A DNA stretch of 51,915 bases from Firmicutes bacterium UBA995 (GTDB taxonomy: Bacteria > Bacillota > Sulfobacillia > UBA995): NCBI GenBank assembly GCA_002291985.1, contig DBBB01000119.1, positions 1 to 51,915 of the forward strand, given 5' to 3'. Shown one piece after another: positions 41,283 through 50,631 of this stretch (the first letter of the stretch is position 1; every line of letters starts with the position of its first letter). Below the pieces are notes generated by a model that ran no database searches, was not told where the DNA came from, and saw only the letters and a list, made by a program, of their open reading frames with translations. A program made the translations under genes and the position numbers.

Positions 41283-42902
41283 TCAGTAGTCCATGTCCGG
41301 AGGCATGGGCGGCCCGCCGCCGCGCTTCTCTTTCTCCGGCAAGTCGGTGACGAGCGCTTCCGTCGTCAGCACCAGCGAGGCAATGCTGGCGGCATTCTGC
41401 AGCGCAAAACGGACCACCTTGGTGGGGTCCACGATCCCCGCTTTCACCATGTCTTCGTACTTCTCGGTCACAGCATTCAGACCCACGCCGGCCTTCTCGC
41501 GCCGGACCTTCTCCACCACCACCGATCCCTCGAGGCCCGCGTTGTTGGCGATCTGCCGGAGCGGTTCCTCGAGCGCCCGGCGGACTATCTGGATGCCAAC
41601 GCGCTCATCGCCGTTACCCGGGAGCTTGTCGAGGTGGGGGATAATGTTGACGTAGGTGACGCCGCCGCCGGGCACGATGCCTTCCTCGACCGCAGCCCGG
41701 GTGGCAGACAGGGCGTCTTCCACTCGATGTTTTTTCTCCTTGAGTTCAGTCTCGGTGGAGGCGCCGACCTTGATGACTGCCACTCCCCCCGCCAGCTTGG
41801 CGAGCCGTTCCTGTAGCTTCTCGCGGTCGTAGTCGGAGTCGGTCTCCTCGGTCTGCTTCTTGATCTGACTGATGCGGCCCTGAATCTTGTCCCGGGAACC
41901 CTGGCCTTCGACGACCGTGGTCTTCTCCTTGTTGATCTTGATCTTCTTTGCCCGGCCGAGTTGGTCAAGCTGAACATTTTCCAGCTTGATCCCGAGGTCT
42001 TCGGATATGGCGGTGCCACCGGTCAAGATGGCGATGTCTTCCAGCATTGCCTTCCGGCGATCACCAAACCCGGGAGCCTTGACCGCCGCGCAGGACAAGG
42101 TGCCCCGAAGCTTGTTGACGACCAACGTGGCCAGCGCCTCACCGTCAACATCCTCGGCGATGATGGCCAGCGGCTTGCCGGTGCGGACCACTCGCTCCAG
42201 CAAGGGGAGCAAGTCGGTGATAGACGAGATCTTCTTTTCGTGGATGAGGATGTAGGGGTCCTCAAGGACCGTCTCCATCGCCTCGGCGTTGGTGACGAAG
42301 TAGGGCGAGATGTAGCCCTTGTCGAACTCCATCCCCTCGACCACCTCCACGGTGGTCTCGGTGCCCTTGGATTCCTCGACGGTGATCACGCCTTCCTTGC
42401 CGACCTTATCCATGGCTTCGGCCACCAGTTCGCCGATGATCTTGTCGTTGCCCGCAATCGCTGCCACATGGGCGATGTCCTGCTTGCCCTCCACGGGAAT
42501 GGCGATGCGCCGGATCTCGGCTACGGCCGTTTCCACCGCCTGGTCGATCCCTTTCTTGACGAACATGGGATTGGCGCCTGCGGCGACGTTCTTGAGACCC
42601 TCGAGCACGATCGCTTGAGCCAACACCGTCGCGGTGGTAGTCCCGTCGCCGGCGACATCATTGGTCTTGGAGGCGACTTCCTTGCAGAGCTGGGCACCCA
42701 TGTTTTCGTACGGTTCTTCGAGTTCGATCTCCTTGGCGACGGTCACACCATCCTTGGTGACGACCGGGGATCCGAACTTCTTGCCTAGCACCACGTTGCG
42801 GCCCTTGGGACCCAGAGTCACCCTGACCGCCAGGGCCACCGTGTTGACCCCGCGCTCAAGGGCGCGCCGGGCGTCAACGTTGAAAGCCAACTGCTTGGGC
42901 AT
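41283..42902 (-). CDS. groL: chaperonin GroEL
   Basis: 539 residues. 60-kDa chaperonin; ATP-binding DGTTTATVLAQA with the catalytic Asp, GRNVVLGKKFGSP near the start, and a C-terminal GGGPPMPPDMDY tail ending in Met/Pro rather than the GGM repeat. Downstream of groES, under CIRCE control. Confidence 0.98.
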   Translation of the reverse strand: MPKQLAFNVDARRALERGVNTVALAVRVTLGPKGRNVVLGKKFGSPVVTKDGVTVAKEIELEEPYENMGAQLCKEVASKTNDVAGDGTTTATVLAQAIVLEGLKNVAAGANPMFVKKGIDQAVETAVAEIRRIAIPVEGKQDIAHVAAIAGNDKIIGELVAEAMDKVGKEGVITVEESKGTETTVEVVEGMEFDKGYISPYFVTNAEAMETVLEDPYILIHEKKISSITDLLPLLERVVRTGKPLAIIAEDVDGEALATLVVNKLRGTLSCAAVKAPGFGDRRKAMLEDIAILTGGTAISEDLGIKLENVQLDQLGRAKKIKINKEKTTVVEGQGSRDKIQGRISQIKKQTEETDSDYDREKLQERLAKLAGGVAVIKVGASTETELKEKKHRVEDALSATRAAVEEGIVPGGGVTYVNIIPHLDKLPGNGDERVGIQIVRRALEEPLRQIANNAGLEGSVVVEKVRREKAGVGLNAVTEKYEDMVKAGIVDPTKVVRFALQNAASIASLVLTTEALVTDLPEKEKRGGGPPMPPDMDY

Positions 42903-42932
42903 ATCTTCTCCGAAACCTCCCTTCCGACCGGT

Positions 42933-43217
42933 TTACTCCTTGATGGCGAGGATGTCTGATTCTCTCAGCACCAGGTACTCCTGATCCTCCAGCTTTACCT
43001 CGCTGCCGCCATACCTCGCATAGATTACCCTGTCGCCCACCTTGACCTCCGGGGGCACCCGCTTGCCGGTATCGAGCAGGCGTCCCTGGCCAACCGCCAC
43101 AACTTCGCCCTCTTGAGGCTTTTCCTTGGCGGTGTCGGGGAGGACGATGCCTCCACGAGTTCGCTCCTCGGCGGTGATGGCCCGCACTACGACGCGGTCC
43201 GCCAGCGGCTTGAGCAC
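42933..43217 (-). CDS. groS: co-chaperonin GroES
   Basis: 94 residues from GTG 43217. Preferred because the family N-terminus (LKPLADRVVVR) follows and AAGGAGG is 10 bases upstream; a GTG at 43253 would overlap the CIRCE. Mobile loop ERTRGGIVLPDTA present. Operon groES-groEL. Confidence 0.97.
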   Translation of the reverse strand: MLKPLADRVVVRAITAEERTRGGIVLPDTAKEKPQEGEVVAVGQGRLLDTGKRVPPEVKVGDRVIYARYGGSEVKLEDQEYLVLRESDILAIKE

Positions 43218-43246
43218 TCCTTCCACTCCTCCTTTTCCCACAACCG

Positions 43247-43273
43247 TTAGCACTCATCTTGGCAGAGTGCTAA
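43247..43273. promoter_or_regulatory. CIRCE element (HrcA operator)
   Basis: TTAGCACTC-N9-GAGTGCTAA, a perfect CIRCE match, 30 bases upstream of groES. HrcA repression of the heat-shock operon is expected. Confidence 0.97.
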
Positions 43274-43274
43274 C

Positions 43275-43307
43275 AGTATACTACCAATAGACTTTCCGGC
43301 TTGTCAA
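43275..43307 (-). promoter_or_regulatory. groES-groEL promoter
   Basis: On the reverse strand TTGACA (43302-43307) precedes TAGTAT (18-base spacer) overlapping TATACT (21-base spacer). The start of transcription would lie in or next to the CIRCE. Confidence 0.6.
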
Positions 43308-43320
43308 CGTCCCCCGACGG

Positions 43321-43378
43321 GTTCGGCGGTCACCGCGTGACAATATCGCCGTCCGCCCACAAGTTCGGCGGTCACCGC
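43321..43378 (+). repeat. two 16-base direct repeats between groES and the FAD gene
   Basis: GTTCGGCGGTCACCGC occurs at 43321-43336 and again at 43363-43378, a period of 42 bases. It lies in the divergent gap upstream of groES and of the next + strand promoter. No known function. Confidence 0.7.
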
Positions 43379-43407
43379 TTGAAGGCGAGAAGACCTCAAG
43401 CTATACT
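43379..43407 (+). promoter_or_regulatory. promoter of the small ORF, FAD dehydrogenase and purA
   Basis: TTGAAG, 17-base spacer, TATACT. The -35 touches the second direct repeat. Predicted start near 43414. Confidence 0.6.
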
Positions 43408-43429
43408 GGAACCCGGGGAGGAGTCGGCC

Positions 43430-43546
43430 ATGCCCGCAAACAAGCAGCGAGGGAGAGCCAGGTCCGCCGCGCTCTCCCGGGGGATCCCGGAAGGCCGCGC
43501 TACGAGACCCCGGGGGAAGCCCGATCGCGCGGGAGGACAACCTTGA
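43430..43546 (+). CDS. possible 38-residue basic leader peptide
   Basis: ATG 43430 with GGGGAGGAG ideally spaced upstream opens a 38-codon frame (starts MPANKQRGRARSAALSRG) rich in Arg and Gly. Its TGA overlaps the TTG start of the FAD dehydrogenase. Good promoter and Shine-Dalgarno favour translation, but there is no family match and high-GC sequence gives such frames by chance. Confidence 0.35.
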   Translation: MPANKQRGRARSAALSRGIPEGRATRPRGKPDRAGGQP

Positions 43547-44934
43547 CCCCGTCAACTGATGTCATAATCATCGGGGCGGGACCAGCGGGCATTTTTGCCG
43601 CGTGGGAGTTGACCCGGGACTCCTCACTCCGCGTGCTCCTGCTAGAGAAGGGCCCTGCCCTGGCACTTCGAGAGTGCCATCGCACGGGAGGCGCCGGCGG
43701 CTGCTCTCACTGCCATCCGTGTCGCCTGGTCTCCGGCTGGGGAGGCGCCGGCGCTTTCAGCGACGGCAAGCTGACCCTGGCCCCGGAAGTGGGCGGGAGT
43801 CTGGGGGAGTACGTTGACCGGCCTGCCTTGCAGCAACTCATAGGCCAGGTTGACCAGGTCTACCGGGACTATGGCGCTCCCGAGCAGCTATACGGCGCGG
43901 AACCCGAAGCACAGCGCGATCTCCAGCGCCGGGCGGTTGCCGCCGACCTGATCTTGATCCCCACTCCCGTCCGACACATGGGGACCGAGGTCTGTTTCGA
44001 GGTGTTACGAGGGCTCCACCAGCATCTGGACCGGCGAGTCACCATCAAGACCGGGACTCTGGCTGAGGAGATCCTGGTGGTCGATGGGGCCGTCCAGGGC
44101 GTGCGGACGGCGGATGGCGAGCTTCATCGTGCTCGCTATGTGATAGCGGTACCCGGGAGGGAAGGTGCTTCCTGGTTCCGGGGTGAGGCAGCGCGACTCG
44201 GCATCGGCCTGGCGAACAATCCCGTGGACATCGGCGTGCGCGTGGAACTGCCCGCCATCGTCCTGCAGCATCTCACCGATCAGTTTTACGAGACCAAACT
44301 CGTGTACTACTCCCGATCTTTCGACGATCAGGTCCGGGTATTCTGTCTGTGCCCAAATGGGGAAGTTGTCCTGGAGAACACCGGAGGTCTCCTGACGGTG
44401 AACGGTCACAGTTGGGCGAACCGCAAGACGGACTTGACCAACTTTGCCCTACTGGTCTCCAAGACCTTCACCCGCCCGTTCGACCGGCCCATCGACTACG
44501 GGAAGTACATTGCGACCCTGGCCAACATGCTCAGCGGCGGGGTGCTGGTGCAGCGGCTGGGCGACCTGCGGGCTGGACGCAGGTCGACCGAGAAGCGGAT
44601 CGCCCGGGGCACGGTGCGACCCACGCTCTCCGAGGTGGCTGCCGGCGATCTGTCGCTGGTCCTGCCGTATCGCCACCTGACAAACATCCTGGAGATGCTG
44701 GAAGCCCTCGACCGGCTGGTGCCCGGCGTCAACTCCCGCCACACGCTGCTGTATGGGGTCGAGGTGAAGTTCTACTCCTCACGAGTGGACCTTTCTCCTG
44801 CGCTCGAGACCAGGATCAGGGGTCTGTTCGCGGCCGGCGACGGAGCCGGCGTCACCCGGGGGCTGGTCCAAGCATCGGCTTCCGGCATGCATGTCGCCCG
44901 ACAGATCCTCGGCCGTGAAGGCCGGGACGCATAG
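43543..44934 (+). CDS. FAD-dependent dehydrogenase (COG2509-like)
   Basis: 463 residues from TTG 43543. N-terminal FAD Rossmann motif VIIIGAGPAGIFAAWEL, then a cysteine-rich loop GCSHCHPCRLVSGWGGAGAFSDGKLTL typical of the family encoded before purA, and C-terminal GLFAAGDGAGVTRGLVQASASG closing the FAD fold. Substrate unknown. A GGAGG precedes it, and purA begins 13 bases after it. Confidence 0.85.
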   Translation: MTPSTDVIIIGAGPAGIFAAWELTRDSSLRVLLLEKGPALALRECHRTGGAGGCSHCHPCRLVSGWGGAGAFSDGKLTLAPEVGGSLGEYVDRPALQQLIGQVDQVYRDYGAPEQLYGAEPEAQRDLQRRAVAADLILIPTPVRHMGTEVCFEVLRGLHQHLDRRVTIKTGTLAEEILVVDGAVQGVRTADGELHRARYVIAVPGREGASWFRGEAARLGIGLANNPVDIGVRVELPAIVLQHLTDQFYETKLVYYSRSFDDQVRVFCLCPNGEVVLENTGGLLTVNGHSWANRKTDLTNFALLVSKTFTRPFDRPIDYGKYIATLANMLSGGVLVQRLGDLRAGRRSTEKRIARGTVRPTLSEVAAGDLSLVLPYRHLTNILEMLEALDRLVPGVNSRHTLLYGVEVKFYSSRVDLSPALETRIRGLFAAGDGAGVTRGLVQASASGMHVARQILGREGRDA

Positions 44935-44947
44935 GGAGGCGTTACCG

Positions 44948-46264
44948 TTGAGCACCCTGGTGGTGGTCGGGGCGCAGTGGGGCGACGAGGGGAAGGGTAA
45001 GGTCACCGACTACCTCTCGGCACGGGCGGACATGGTGGTTCGCTACCAGGGAGGCAACAACGCAGGGCATACCGTGGTGGTGGGCGACCGTGAGTATCGA
45101 ATGCGGCTCATACCTTCCGGAATATTCCATGACAAAGCATGTGTCATAGGTAACGGCGTGGTGCTCGATCCGGCGGTGCTGGTGCAGGAGCTGGACTATC
45201 TTGCCGAGCAAGGCATTTCGACGCAGCATCTTCGCGTGAGCGGTGCTGCCCACATCATTTTGCCCTATCACATTCGCCTTGACGAGCTGGACGAGGACCG
45301 CCGGGGAACCCTCAGGCTGGGCACGACCCGGCGCGGCATTGGTCCCGCCTATGCGGACAAGTCGGCGCGGATCGGTATCCGAGTGAGCGAATATCTGAAC
45401 CGGGCCGTATTTGCGGAGAAATTGCGGCGCAACCTCGAGGAAAAAAACCGAGCCCTGGCCGCCCTGTACGGGGCACCGGGTTTCGACTATGATGTCGTGT
45501 TCAGCCAATACCAGGCATACGCCGAGCGTGTCCGCCCCCTGGTGGCGGACACGTCCCTGCTCATCAATCAAGCTATCGACCGCGGGGAGAACGTACTGTT
45601 TGAGGGCGCTCAGGGGACCCTGCTGGACCTGGACCACGGCACGTACCCCTACGTGACCTCCTCTCATCCCGTGGCCGGGGGCGCCTGCATAGGAGCAGGA
45701 GTGGGTCCCACACGGATCGACCGGGTTCTCGGCACCGTCAAGGCTTACACCACCCGGGTCGGTGACGGGCCATTCCCCAGCGAACTCGCCGGAGCCGAGG
45801 GCGACTGGATCCGGGAACGCGGCCGCGAGTACGGTACCGTGACGGGTCGTCCTCGCCGCTGTGGATGGCTGGACACGACGATCGTCCGCTATGCCGCCCG
45901 AGTCAGTGGGCTGACCCACCTGGCGCTTACCCGCCTGGACACGCTGGCAGGCTTGGAGCGAGTTCGCATCTGCGTGGCCTACCGGCGGGACGGCGATATC
46001 ATCACCGACTTTCCGCAGGAACTCGAAAGCCTGGAGGCATGTGAACCCGTCTACGTCGATCTCCCCGGGTGGCCCCCCTTCAAGGAGCCGGACAGCTCGG
46101 CAGACCTACCCGGGGAGGCTCGGCGCTACCTTGAGGAGATTGAGGAGCGCTGCCGGCTACCGCTGGCTCTGATCTCGCTCGGGCGTGAACGTGGCCAGAC
46201 GCTGGCAATCACCGATGTCTTCGGAGACCCGCCGGCTTGCAGGAATCAGGCTGCCAGGATATAA
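44948..46264 (+). CDS. purA: adenylosuccinate synthetase
   Basis: Joins IMP and aspartate using GTP, committing to AMP synthesis. 438 residues from TTG 44948, with GGGAGGCG upstream. Phosphate loop VGAQWGDEGKGKVTD at the start, NNAGHTVV, and later GRPRRCGWLD and TRLDTLAGL. The -10 of the tRNA promoter overlaps the stop codon. Confidence 0.97.
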   Translation: MSTLVVVGAQWGDEGKGKVTDYLSARADMVVRYQGGNNAGHTVVVGDREYRMRLIPSGIFHDKACVIGNGVVLDPAVLVQELDYLAEQGISTQHLRVSGAAHIILPYHIRLDELDEDRRGTLRLGTTRRGIGPAYADKSARIGIRVSEYLNRAVFAEKLRRNLEEKNRALAALYGAPGFDYDVVFSQYQAYAERVRPLVADTSLLINQAIDRGENVLFEGAQGTLLDLDHGTYPYVTSSHPVAGGACIGAGVGPTRIDRVLGTVKAYTTRVGDGPFPSELAGAEGDWIRERGREYGTVTGRPRRCGWLDTTIVRYAARVSGLTHLALTRLDTLAGLERVRICVAYRRDGDIITDFPQELESLEACEPVYVDLPGWPPFKEPDSSADLPGEARRYLEEIEERCRLPLALISLGRERGQTLAITDVFGDPPACRNQAARI

Positions 46265-46265
46265 T
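46237..46265 (+). promoter_or_regulatory. promoter of tRNA-Gly/tRNA-Thr
   Basis: TTGCAG, 17-base spacer, TATAAT, inside the purA end with the -10 across its stop codon. Start predicted near 46272. Confidence 0.75.
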
Positions 46266-46293
46266 GCTCCCAGGACGACCGAGTTCGCCGCGA

Positions 46294-46368
46294 GCGGGAG
46301 TAGTTTAGTGGTAGAACGTTGGCTTCCCAAGCCGAAGGCCGCGGGTTCGAATCCCGTCTCCCGCTCCA
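46294..46368 (+). tRNA. tRNA-Gly(CCC)
   Basis: Acceptor GCGGGAG pairs with CTCCCGC at 46358-46364. Anticodon loop TTCCCAA gives CCC. CCA is encoded. Confidence 0.96.
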
Positions 46369-46391
46369 GTGTTTCATCGGTGGTGGCTCTG

Positions 46392-46466
46392 GCTGGCGTA
46401 GCTCAGAGGTAGAGCAGGGTCCTCGTAAGACTCAGGCCGCGGGTTCAATTCCCGCCGCCAGCTCCA
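46392..46466 (+). tRNA. tRNA-Thr(CGU)
   Basis: Acceptor GCTGGCG pairs with CGCCAGC at 46456-46462. Anticodon loop CTCGTAA gives CGT. CCA is encoded. Confidence 0.96.
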
Positions 46467-46472
46467 CACCAT

Positions 46473-46490
46473 CCGGCCGGGCACGGCCGG
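46473..46490 (+). terminator. short GC hairpin after tRNA-Thr, possible terminator
   Basis: CCGGCC-N6-GGCCGG, followed by TTCGCGTTCTT. Weak U-rich tail. The rest of the gap to 46643 holds no gene. Confidence 0.4.
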
Positions 46491-46643
46491 TTCGCGTTCT
46501 TCAGGCACGATGTGCGCACCCCCGCGGGAAATGACGTCTTCCGCCGGATGTTCTCGGAGCAGACTAGCAGGATAACGACCGGGCAAGGGGGAATCCATCC
46601 CCTCGTTTCTTATGCCGCAGCCAGATGAGGGGGTGCATCCCAG

Positions 46644-48050
46644 ATGTTGCCAGGTCAACCCTTGGCGACTCCCTCTCGCCGGCGGCGGCTCCTCGGGGGG
46701 CTGGCAGTCGCAGCCTGTTTGTTGCTCGTCGCCGCCATACTGTACTATCGGGCCTCGGCGCCAGCTTATGCCATCGTGTATCACGATCGGACCCTGGGCG
46801 TGATGCTCGACAAGAGCGCTGCGACCGGCTTGATCGAAACCTTCCTCGCTGAAGTGGCCGCTGAACGCCGCCGATCGCTGACCCCCGCCGAGACCTTGGA
46901 GATAATCCGCGTTCGGCGGCGCGCTGCCGTCGAGCCCGCGGAGCCGGCTGCCATCATGGCCGCCTTGCGCGACCAGGTAGACTTCCTGACGACGGCCTGG
47001 GCGGTGACGGTCGACGGGACGCCGATGGTCATCATGTCGACCCGGGAGGATGCCGAACAGGTCGTGTCGAGCATCCTCGCTGCGGCTCGCGAGCGATCAG
47101 AAGCGCGCCAGGGAACGGAAGTGATCGCGGTCCGATTCCGGGAACAGGTGGGCGTCCTCAAGACGCCCACGACGCTGGAGGGATTCTACGGAATCGACGA
47201 AGCGACGCGCGTCCTCTTGCGAGGCACCGACCGAATGGAGACCTACACCATCCGGCGCAATGACTCACTGTGGAGCGTGGCCACCAAACACCGCATGTCC
47301 GTGGCCGATCTACGGCGAGCGAACCCGCAGATCAAGGACCCGACCCTGATTCGACCGGGCGACCAGCTCAACCTGGTGGTCCCCGATCCCCACCTCACGG
47401 TGGAGGTCGAGGAAGTGCACCGTTTCTTCCGGCAAATCCCCTTCGCGCGCGAAACGATCCTGGATCCGGAGCGCTGGCCGCACGAGACTATTGTGCGGGA
47501 ACGCGGGGTACCCGGCCGTGAGCAGGTGACCGTCGCCATCGTCCGGGTGAACGACGAGGAGCAGTCCCGGAAGGTGCTCGACGTGGCGCCGCTGTCCGCA
47601 CCGGTCACCCAGGTCACGGTGAGGGGCAGCCGTCGCTACCCGCAACTCGGCACGGGGAACTTCGTCTGGCCGGTGGGCGGTGATGGCGGCAGACTGACCT
47701 CCCCCTTCGGTCGCCGTTGGGGCGGGTTCCACCTGGGGATGGACATTGCCGCCCCCTACGGTACGCCGGTGCTGGCCGCAGACAGCGGGACGGTGATCGA
47801 TGCCTCCTTCCGGGGACGCCGCGGCTACGGGTGGACGGTCATGATCGATCACGGCGGGGGCACGGTCGTCACCCTGTACGCCCACCTCACGAGTCCGATC
47901 CCCGTCCGCGTCGGCCAGGTCGTGGAGAAAGGGCAGATCGTAGGCTATATCGGGTTGAGCGGGCTCACCACCGGGCCTCATCTCCATTTCGAGGTGCGAA
48001 TCGACGGGCGGCCGGTCGACCCCATAGCCTATTACCCCCCGGTCCGGTAG
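46644..48050 (+). CDS. M23 peptidase with LysM and G5 domains
   Basis: 468 residues. Membrane helix at about 18-36, extracellular N-terminal region, LysM at about 193-240 (ETYTIRRNDSLWSVATKHR, LRRANPQIKDPTLIRPGDQLN), G5 at about 245-320 and a C-terminal M23 domain with HLGMDIAA and HLHFEVR zinc motifs. Peptidoglycan-binding hydrolase. murA follows. Confidence 0.93.
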   Translation: MLPGQPLATPSRRRRLLGGLAVAACLLLVAAILYYRASAPAYAIVYHDRTLGVMLDKSAATGLIETFLAEVAAERRRSLTPAETLEIIRVRRRAAVEPAEPAAIMAALRDQVDFLTTAWAVTVDGTPMVIMSTREDAEQVVSSILAAARERSEARQGTEVIAVRFREQVGVLKTPTTLEGFYGIDEATRVLLRGTDRMETYTIRRNDSLWSVATKHRMSVADLRRANPQIKDPTLIRPGDQLNLVVPDPHLTVEVEEVHRFFRQIPFARETILDPERWPHETIVRERGVPGREQVTVAIVRVNDEEQSRKVLDVAPLSAPVTQVTVRGSRRYPQLGTGNFVWPVGGDGGRLTSPFGRRWGGFHLGMDIAAPYGTPVLAADSGTVIDASFRGRRGYGWTVMIDHGGGTVVTLYAHLTSPIPVRVGQVVEKGQIVGYIGLSGLTTGPHLHFEVRIDGRPVDPIAYYPPVR

Positions 48051-48154
48051 TAGCAGCAGGTAGATTCCTAAATATGCGAGATGCCCCGGCAGGAAAACCT
48101 CGTGTCTTCTGCGAAGTGTTCGCGCTGCCGATCGGCGCACGAGGTGGAATGCTG

Positions 48155-49423
48155 GTGGCGAAGTTGATCATCCAGGGCGGGACGCCCTTGCGGGGATTGG
48201 TGCGGGCAGGCGGCCGCAAGAACTCCGCGGTGGCAGTCTTGCCGGCGGCGCTGTTGTGCGACTCTCCGAGCGTGCTTGAGAGTCTTCCCGCCATAGACGA
48301 TGTGGCCGTCTATGGCGATATACTTCAGCACTTGGGCTGCAAGGTTTCTGCCTCTTCGGTGGCGCCCGGCTGCAACGGGGCGGTCACGATCGACCCGGGC
48401 GGCCTGCAGCCGGCGGAAATCCCCTATGAACTCACCAAACGACTGCGTGCGTCCTATTATCTGCTGGGCGTGATGTTGGCCCGACATGGCGCGGCGCAAG
48501 TTCCATTGCCCGGCGGCTGCGACATCGGACTGCGACCTATTGACCAGCACCTCAAGGGCTTGCGGGCACTGGGCGCTGAGGTCAACATAGAGCACGGCGT
48601 GGTCAACGCCAGGGCGGCATGCCTTACGGGAACGAGCATCTACCTGGATGTCGTGAGCGTCGGCGCCACGATTAACATCATGCTGGCGGCCACGCTGGCT
48701 CAGGGCACCACGGTGATCGAGAATGCTGCGCGGGAACCGCACATAGTGGACCTGGCGAATTACCTCAACGCGGCGGGCGCCCGGGTGCAGGGCGCGGGGA
48801 CGGATGTGATTCGTATCCGCGGCGTCAACCGCTTGAACGGCTGTGTTCACGCGATAATCCCCGACGAAATAGAGGCTGCCACCTACATGATTGCCGCGGC
48901 GAGTACCGGGGGCGATGTGCAGGTAAACAACGTCATCCCCAAACACCTTGATCCGGTGATTGCCAAGCTCCAGGAAGCGGGAGCGGAAGTCACGGAGGAG
49001 GGCGACAGACTGAGAGTACGCATGAGCGGTCGCCCGCGCGCGGTCAACGTTAAAACGCTGCCCTATCCGGGATTCCCAACCGATGCGCAGCAACCCATGA
49101 CCGTGCTTCTCAGCTTGGCCGAGGGCACCAGCATCGTTACCGAGAGCATCTGGGAGAGCCGCTTCAAGCACGTGGACGAACTCAAGCGGATGGGCACTAA
49201 CATCAGGGTCGAAGGCCATACCGCCATCATCGAGGGCGTGGACCGCCTGACCGGCGCCCCCGTTACCGCATCCGACCTCCGGGCCGGCGCGGCCCTGATG
49301 GTAGCTGCCCTGGCGGCGCACGGGGAGACGGTAATTTCGGGCATAGAACTGGTGGACCGCGGTTACGAAAGCGTGACCAGCAAGCTGAAAGGCATGGGCG
49401 CCAACGTCCGCCGAGAACAGTGA
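48155..49423 (+). CDS. murA: UDP-N-acetylglucosamine 1-carboxyvinyltransferase (MurA)
   Basis: Adds enolpyruvate to UDP-GlcNAc, the first committed step of peptidoglycan synthesis. 422 residues from GTG 48155, 7 bases after GAGGTGG; ATG 48149 is the alternative. KNSA near residue 20 binds substrate, and the fosfomycin-target cysteine is present in PGGCDIGLRP. EPHIVDLANYL and FPTDAQQP are typical. Confidence 0.96.
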   Translation: MAKLIIQGGTPLRGLVRAGGRKNSAVAVLPAALLCDSPSVLESLPAIDDVAVYGDILQHLGCKVSASSVAPGCNGAVTIDPGGLQPAEIPYELTKRLRASYYLLGVMLARHGAAQVPLPGGCDIGLRPIDQHLKGLRALGAEVNIEHGVVNARAACLTGTSIYLDVVSVGATINIMLAATLAQGTTVIENAAREPHIVDLANYLNAAGARVQGAGTDVIRIRGVNRLNGCVHAIIPDEIEAATYMIAAASTGGDVQVNNVIPKHLDPVIAKLQEAGAEVTEEGDRLRVRMSGRPRAVNVKTLPYPGFPTDAQQPMTVLLSLAEGTSIVTESIWESRFKHVDELKRMGTNIRVEGHTAIIEGVDRLTGAPVTASDLRAGAALMVAALAAHGETVISGIELVDRGYESVTSKLKGMGANVRREQ

Positions 49424-49431
49424 CCTGAAGA

Positions 49432-49441
49432 TCTCGCGAGA
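49432..49441. promoter_or_regulatory. palindrome upstream of the HtrA-like gene
   Basis: TCTCGCGAGA, perfect 10-base palindrome between murA and the protease start, overlapping its upstream Shine-Dalgarno region. Could be an operator, or chance. Confidence 0.3.
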
Positions 49442-49459
49442 GGAACGGTGAGGGCGATT

Positions 49460-50605
49460 ATGGATTACTTCGCATACTCGTCGCGACCTCGCCGCGGTCT
49501 GTGGGGCTATCTGCTGTGCGCGGTCGCCGGGGGGCTGGTGGGCATGCTGTTGGCCGTCCACCTTTTCCCGGGCCTGCTTGCTGCGCGCATTCAGCCTCAC
49601 TTGCCACCAGCCCTGCCGACATTCCCGGGGATTACCGTCCCGCCACCCATCGCGACGGGGGAAGCTCCGGTGGCCCGGGCGGCTGAACGGGTGCTGCCGT
49701 CGGTAGTAGGTGTCGTGACCGTGGCCCGGGTGAGGGCATGGCCCTGGGAAAGCGAGACTGAACAGCGCGCGACGGGGTCAGGGGTAATCATTCGCCCCGA
49801 TGGCTACATCCTCACCAACCAGCATGTTGTGGCCGGACTGCAAGGTGACGCGCGTCTGTCGGTCGTCCTGGAAGACGGGCGGGAGGTTGAGGGCAGCCTG
49901 GTCGGCGCCGACCGGCGTACCGATCTCGCCGTAGTCCGAATATCGGCCACGGACCTGTCCGCGGCGCAACTTGGCGATTCCGATTTCCTTCGGGTAGGGG
50001 AACTGGCCATCGCCATCGGCAACCCCGGCGGTCTCGAGTTCTCGCGTTCGGTGACCGCAGGGGTGATCAGCGGTCTCGACCGGATCATCCGTCACGAGGA
50101 GGCGGTGTTCCGTCTCATCCAGACCGATGCCGCCATAAACCGGGGCAATAGCGGGGGTCCGCTCGTGAACGCCGCCGGCCAAGTCGTGGGGATCAACACG
50201 CTCAAGTTCGGCGGCGCCGGGTTCGAGGGGATGGGTTTCGCCATACCCATCAATCGCGCCCGGGAGATTGCCGAGCACCTCATCGAGCACGGACGAGTGA
50301 TCCGGCCCTGGATGGGCGTCTCCATCGCCGAGGCGAAAGAAGCCAGGCTACGTCATGGCGTCCAGGTGGACAGAGGCATTCTCCTGGTTCGCGTATGGGC
50401 CAACAGCCCGGCAGATCGGGCGGGATTAAGGGACGGCGACATCCTGCTGGCTCTGGATGGACAGCCGATCGACGACTACGTCGACCTGCGGCTGTTCCTT
50501 GACGCGAGGGCAGTGGGCCAACAGATCGAGGTGCGCTACCTCCGGGGCACTGCTGAGCGAACCACCCGTATCACTCTCGAAGAGATGCCGGAGGCGCCGG
50601 GATAG
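49460..50605 (+). CDS. trypsin-like serine protease with PDZ domain (HtrA/DegP type)
   Basis: 381 residues from ATG 49460 with GGTGAGGG upstream; GTG 49448 is possible. Membrane helix at about 14-36, then the protease domain with the full triad H122 (TNQHVV), D155 (TDLAVV) and S231 (GNSGGPL), and one PDZ domain at about 285-365. Extracytoplasmic protein quality control. The EamA-type gene follows. Confidence 0.95.
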   Translation: MDYFAYSSRPRRGLWGYLLCAVAGGLVGMLLAVHLFPGLLAARIQPHLPPALPTFPGITVPPPIATGEAPVARAAERVLPSVVGVVTVARVRAWPWESETEQRATGSGVIIRPDGYILTNQHVVAGLQGDARLSVVLEDGREVEGSLVGADRRTDLAVVRISATDLSAAQLGDSDFLRVGELAIAIGNPGGLEFSRSVTAGVISGLDRIIRHEEAVFRLIQTDAAINRGNSGGPLVNAAGQVVGINTLKFGGAGFEGMGFAIPINRAREIAEHLIEHGRVIRPWMGVSIAEAKEARLRHGVQVDRGILLVRVWANSPADRAGLRDGDILLALDGQPIDDYVDLRLFLDARAVGQQIEVRYLRGTAERTTRITLEEMPEAPG

Positions 50606-50631
50606 GCGGGGACCGACTTCCCGGCCTCCTG

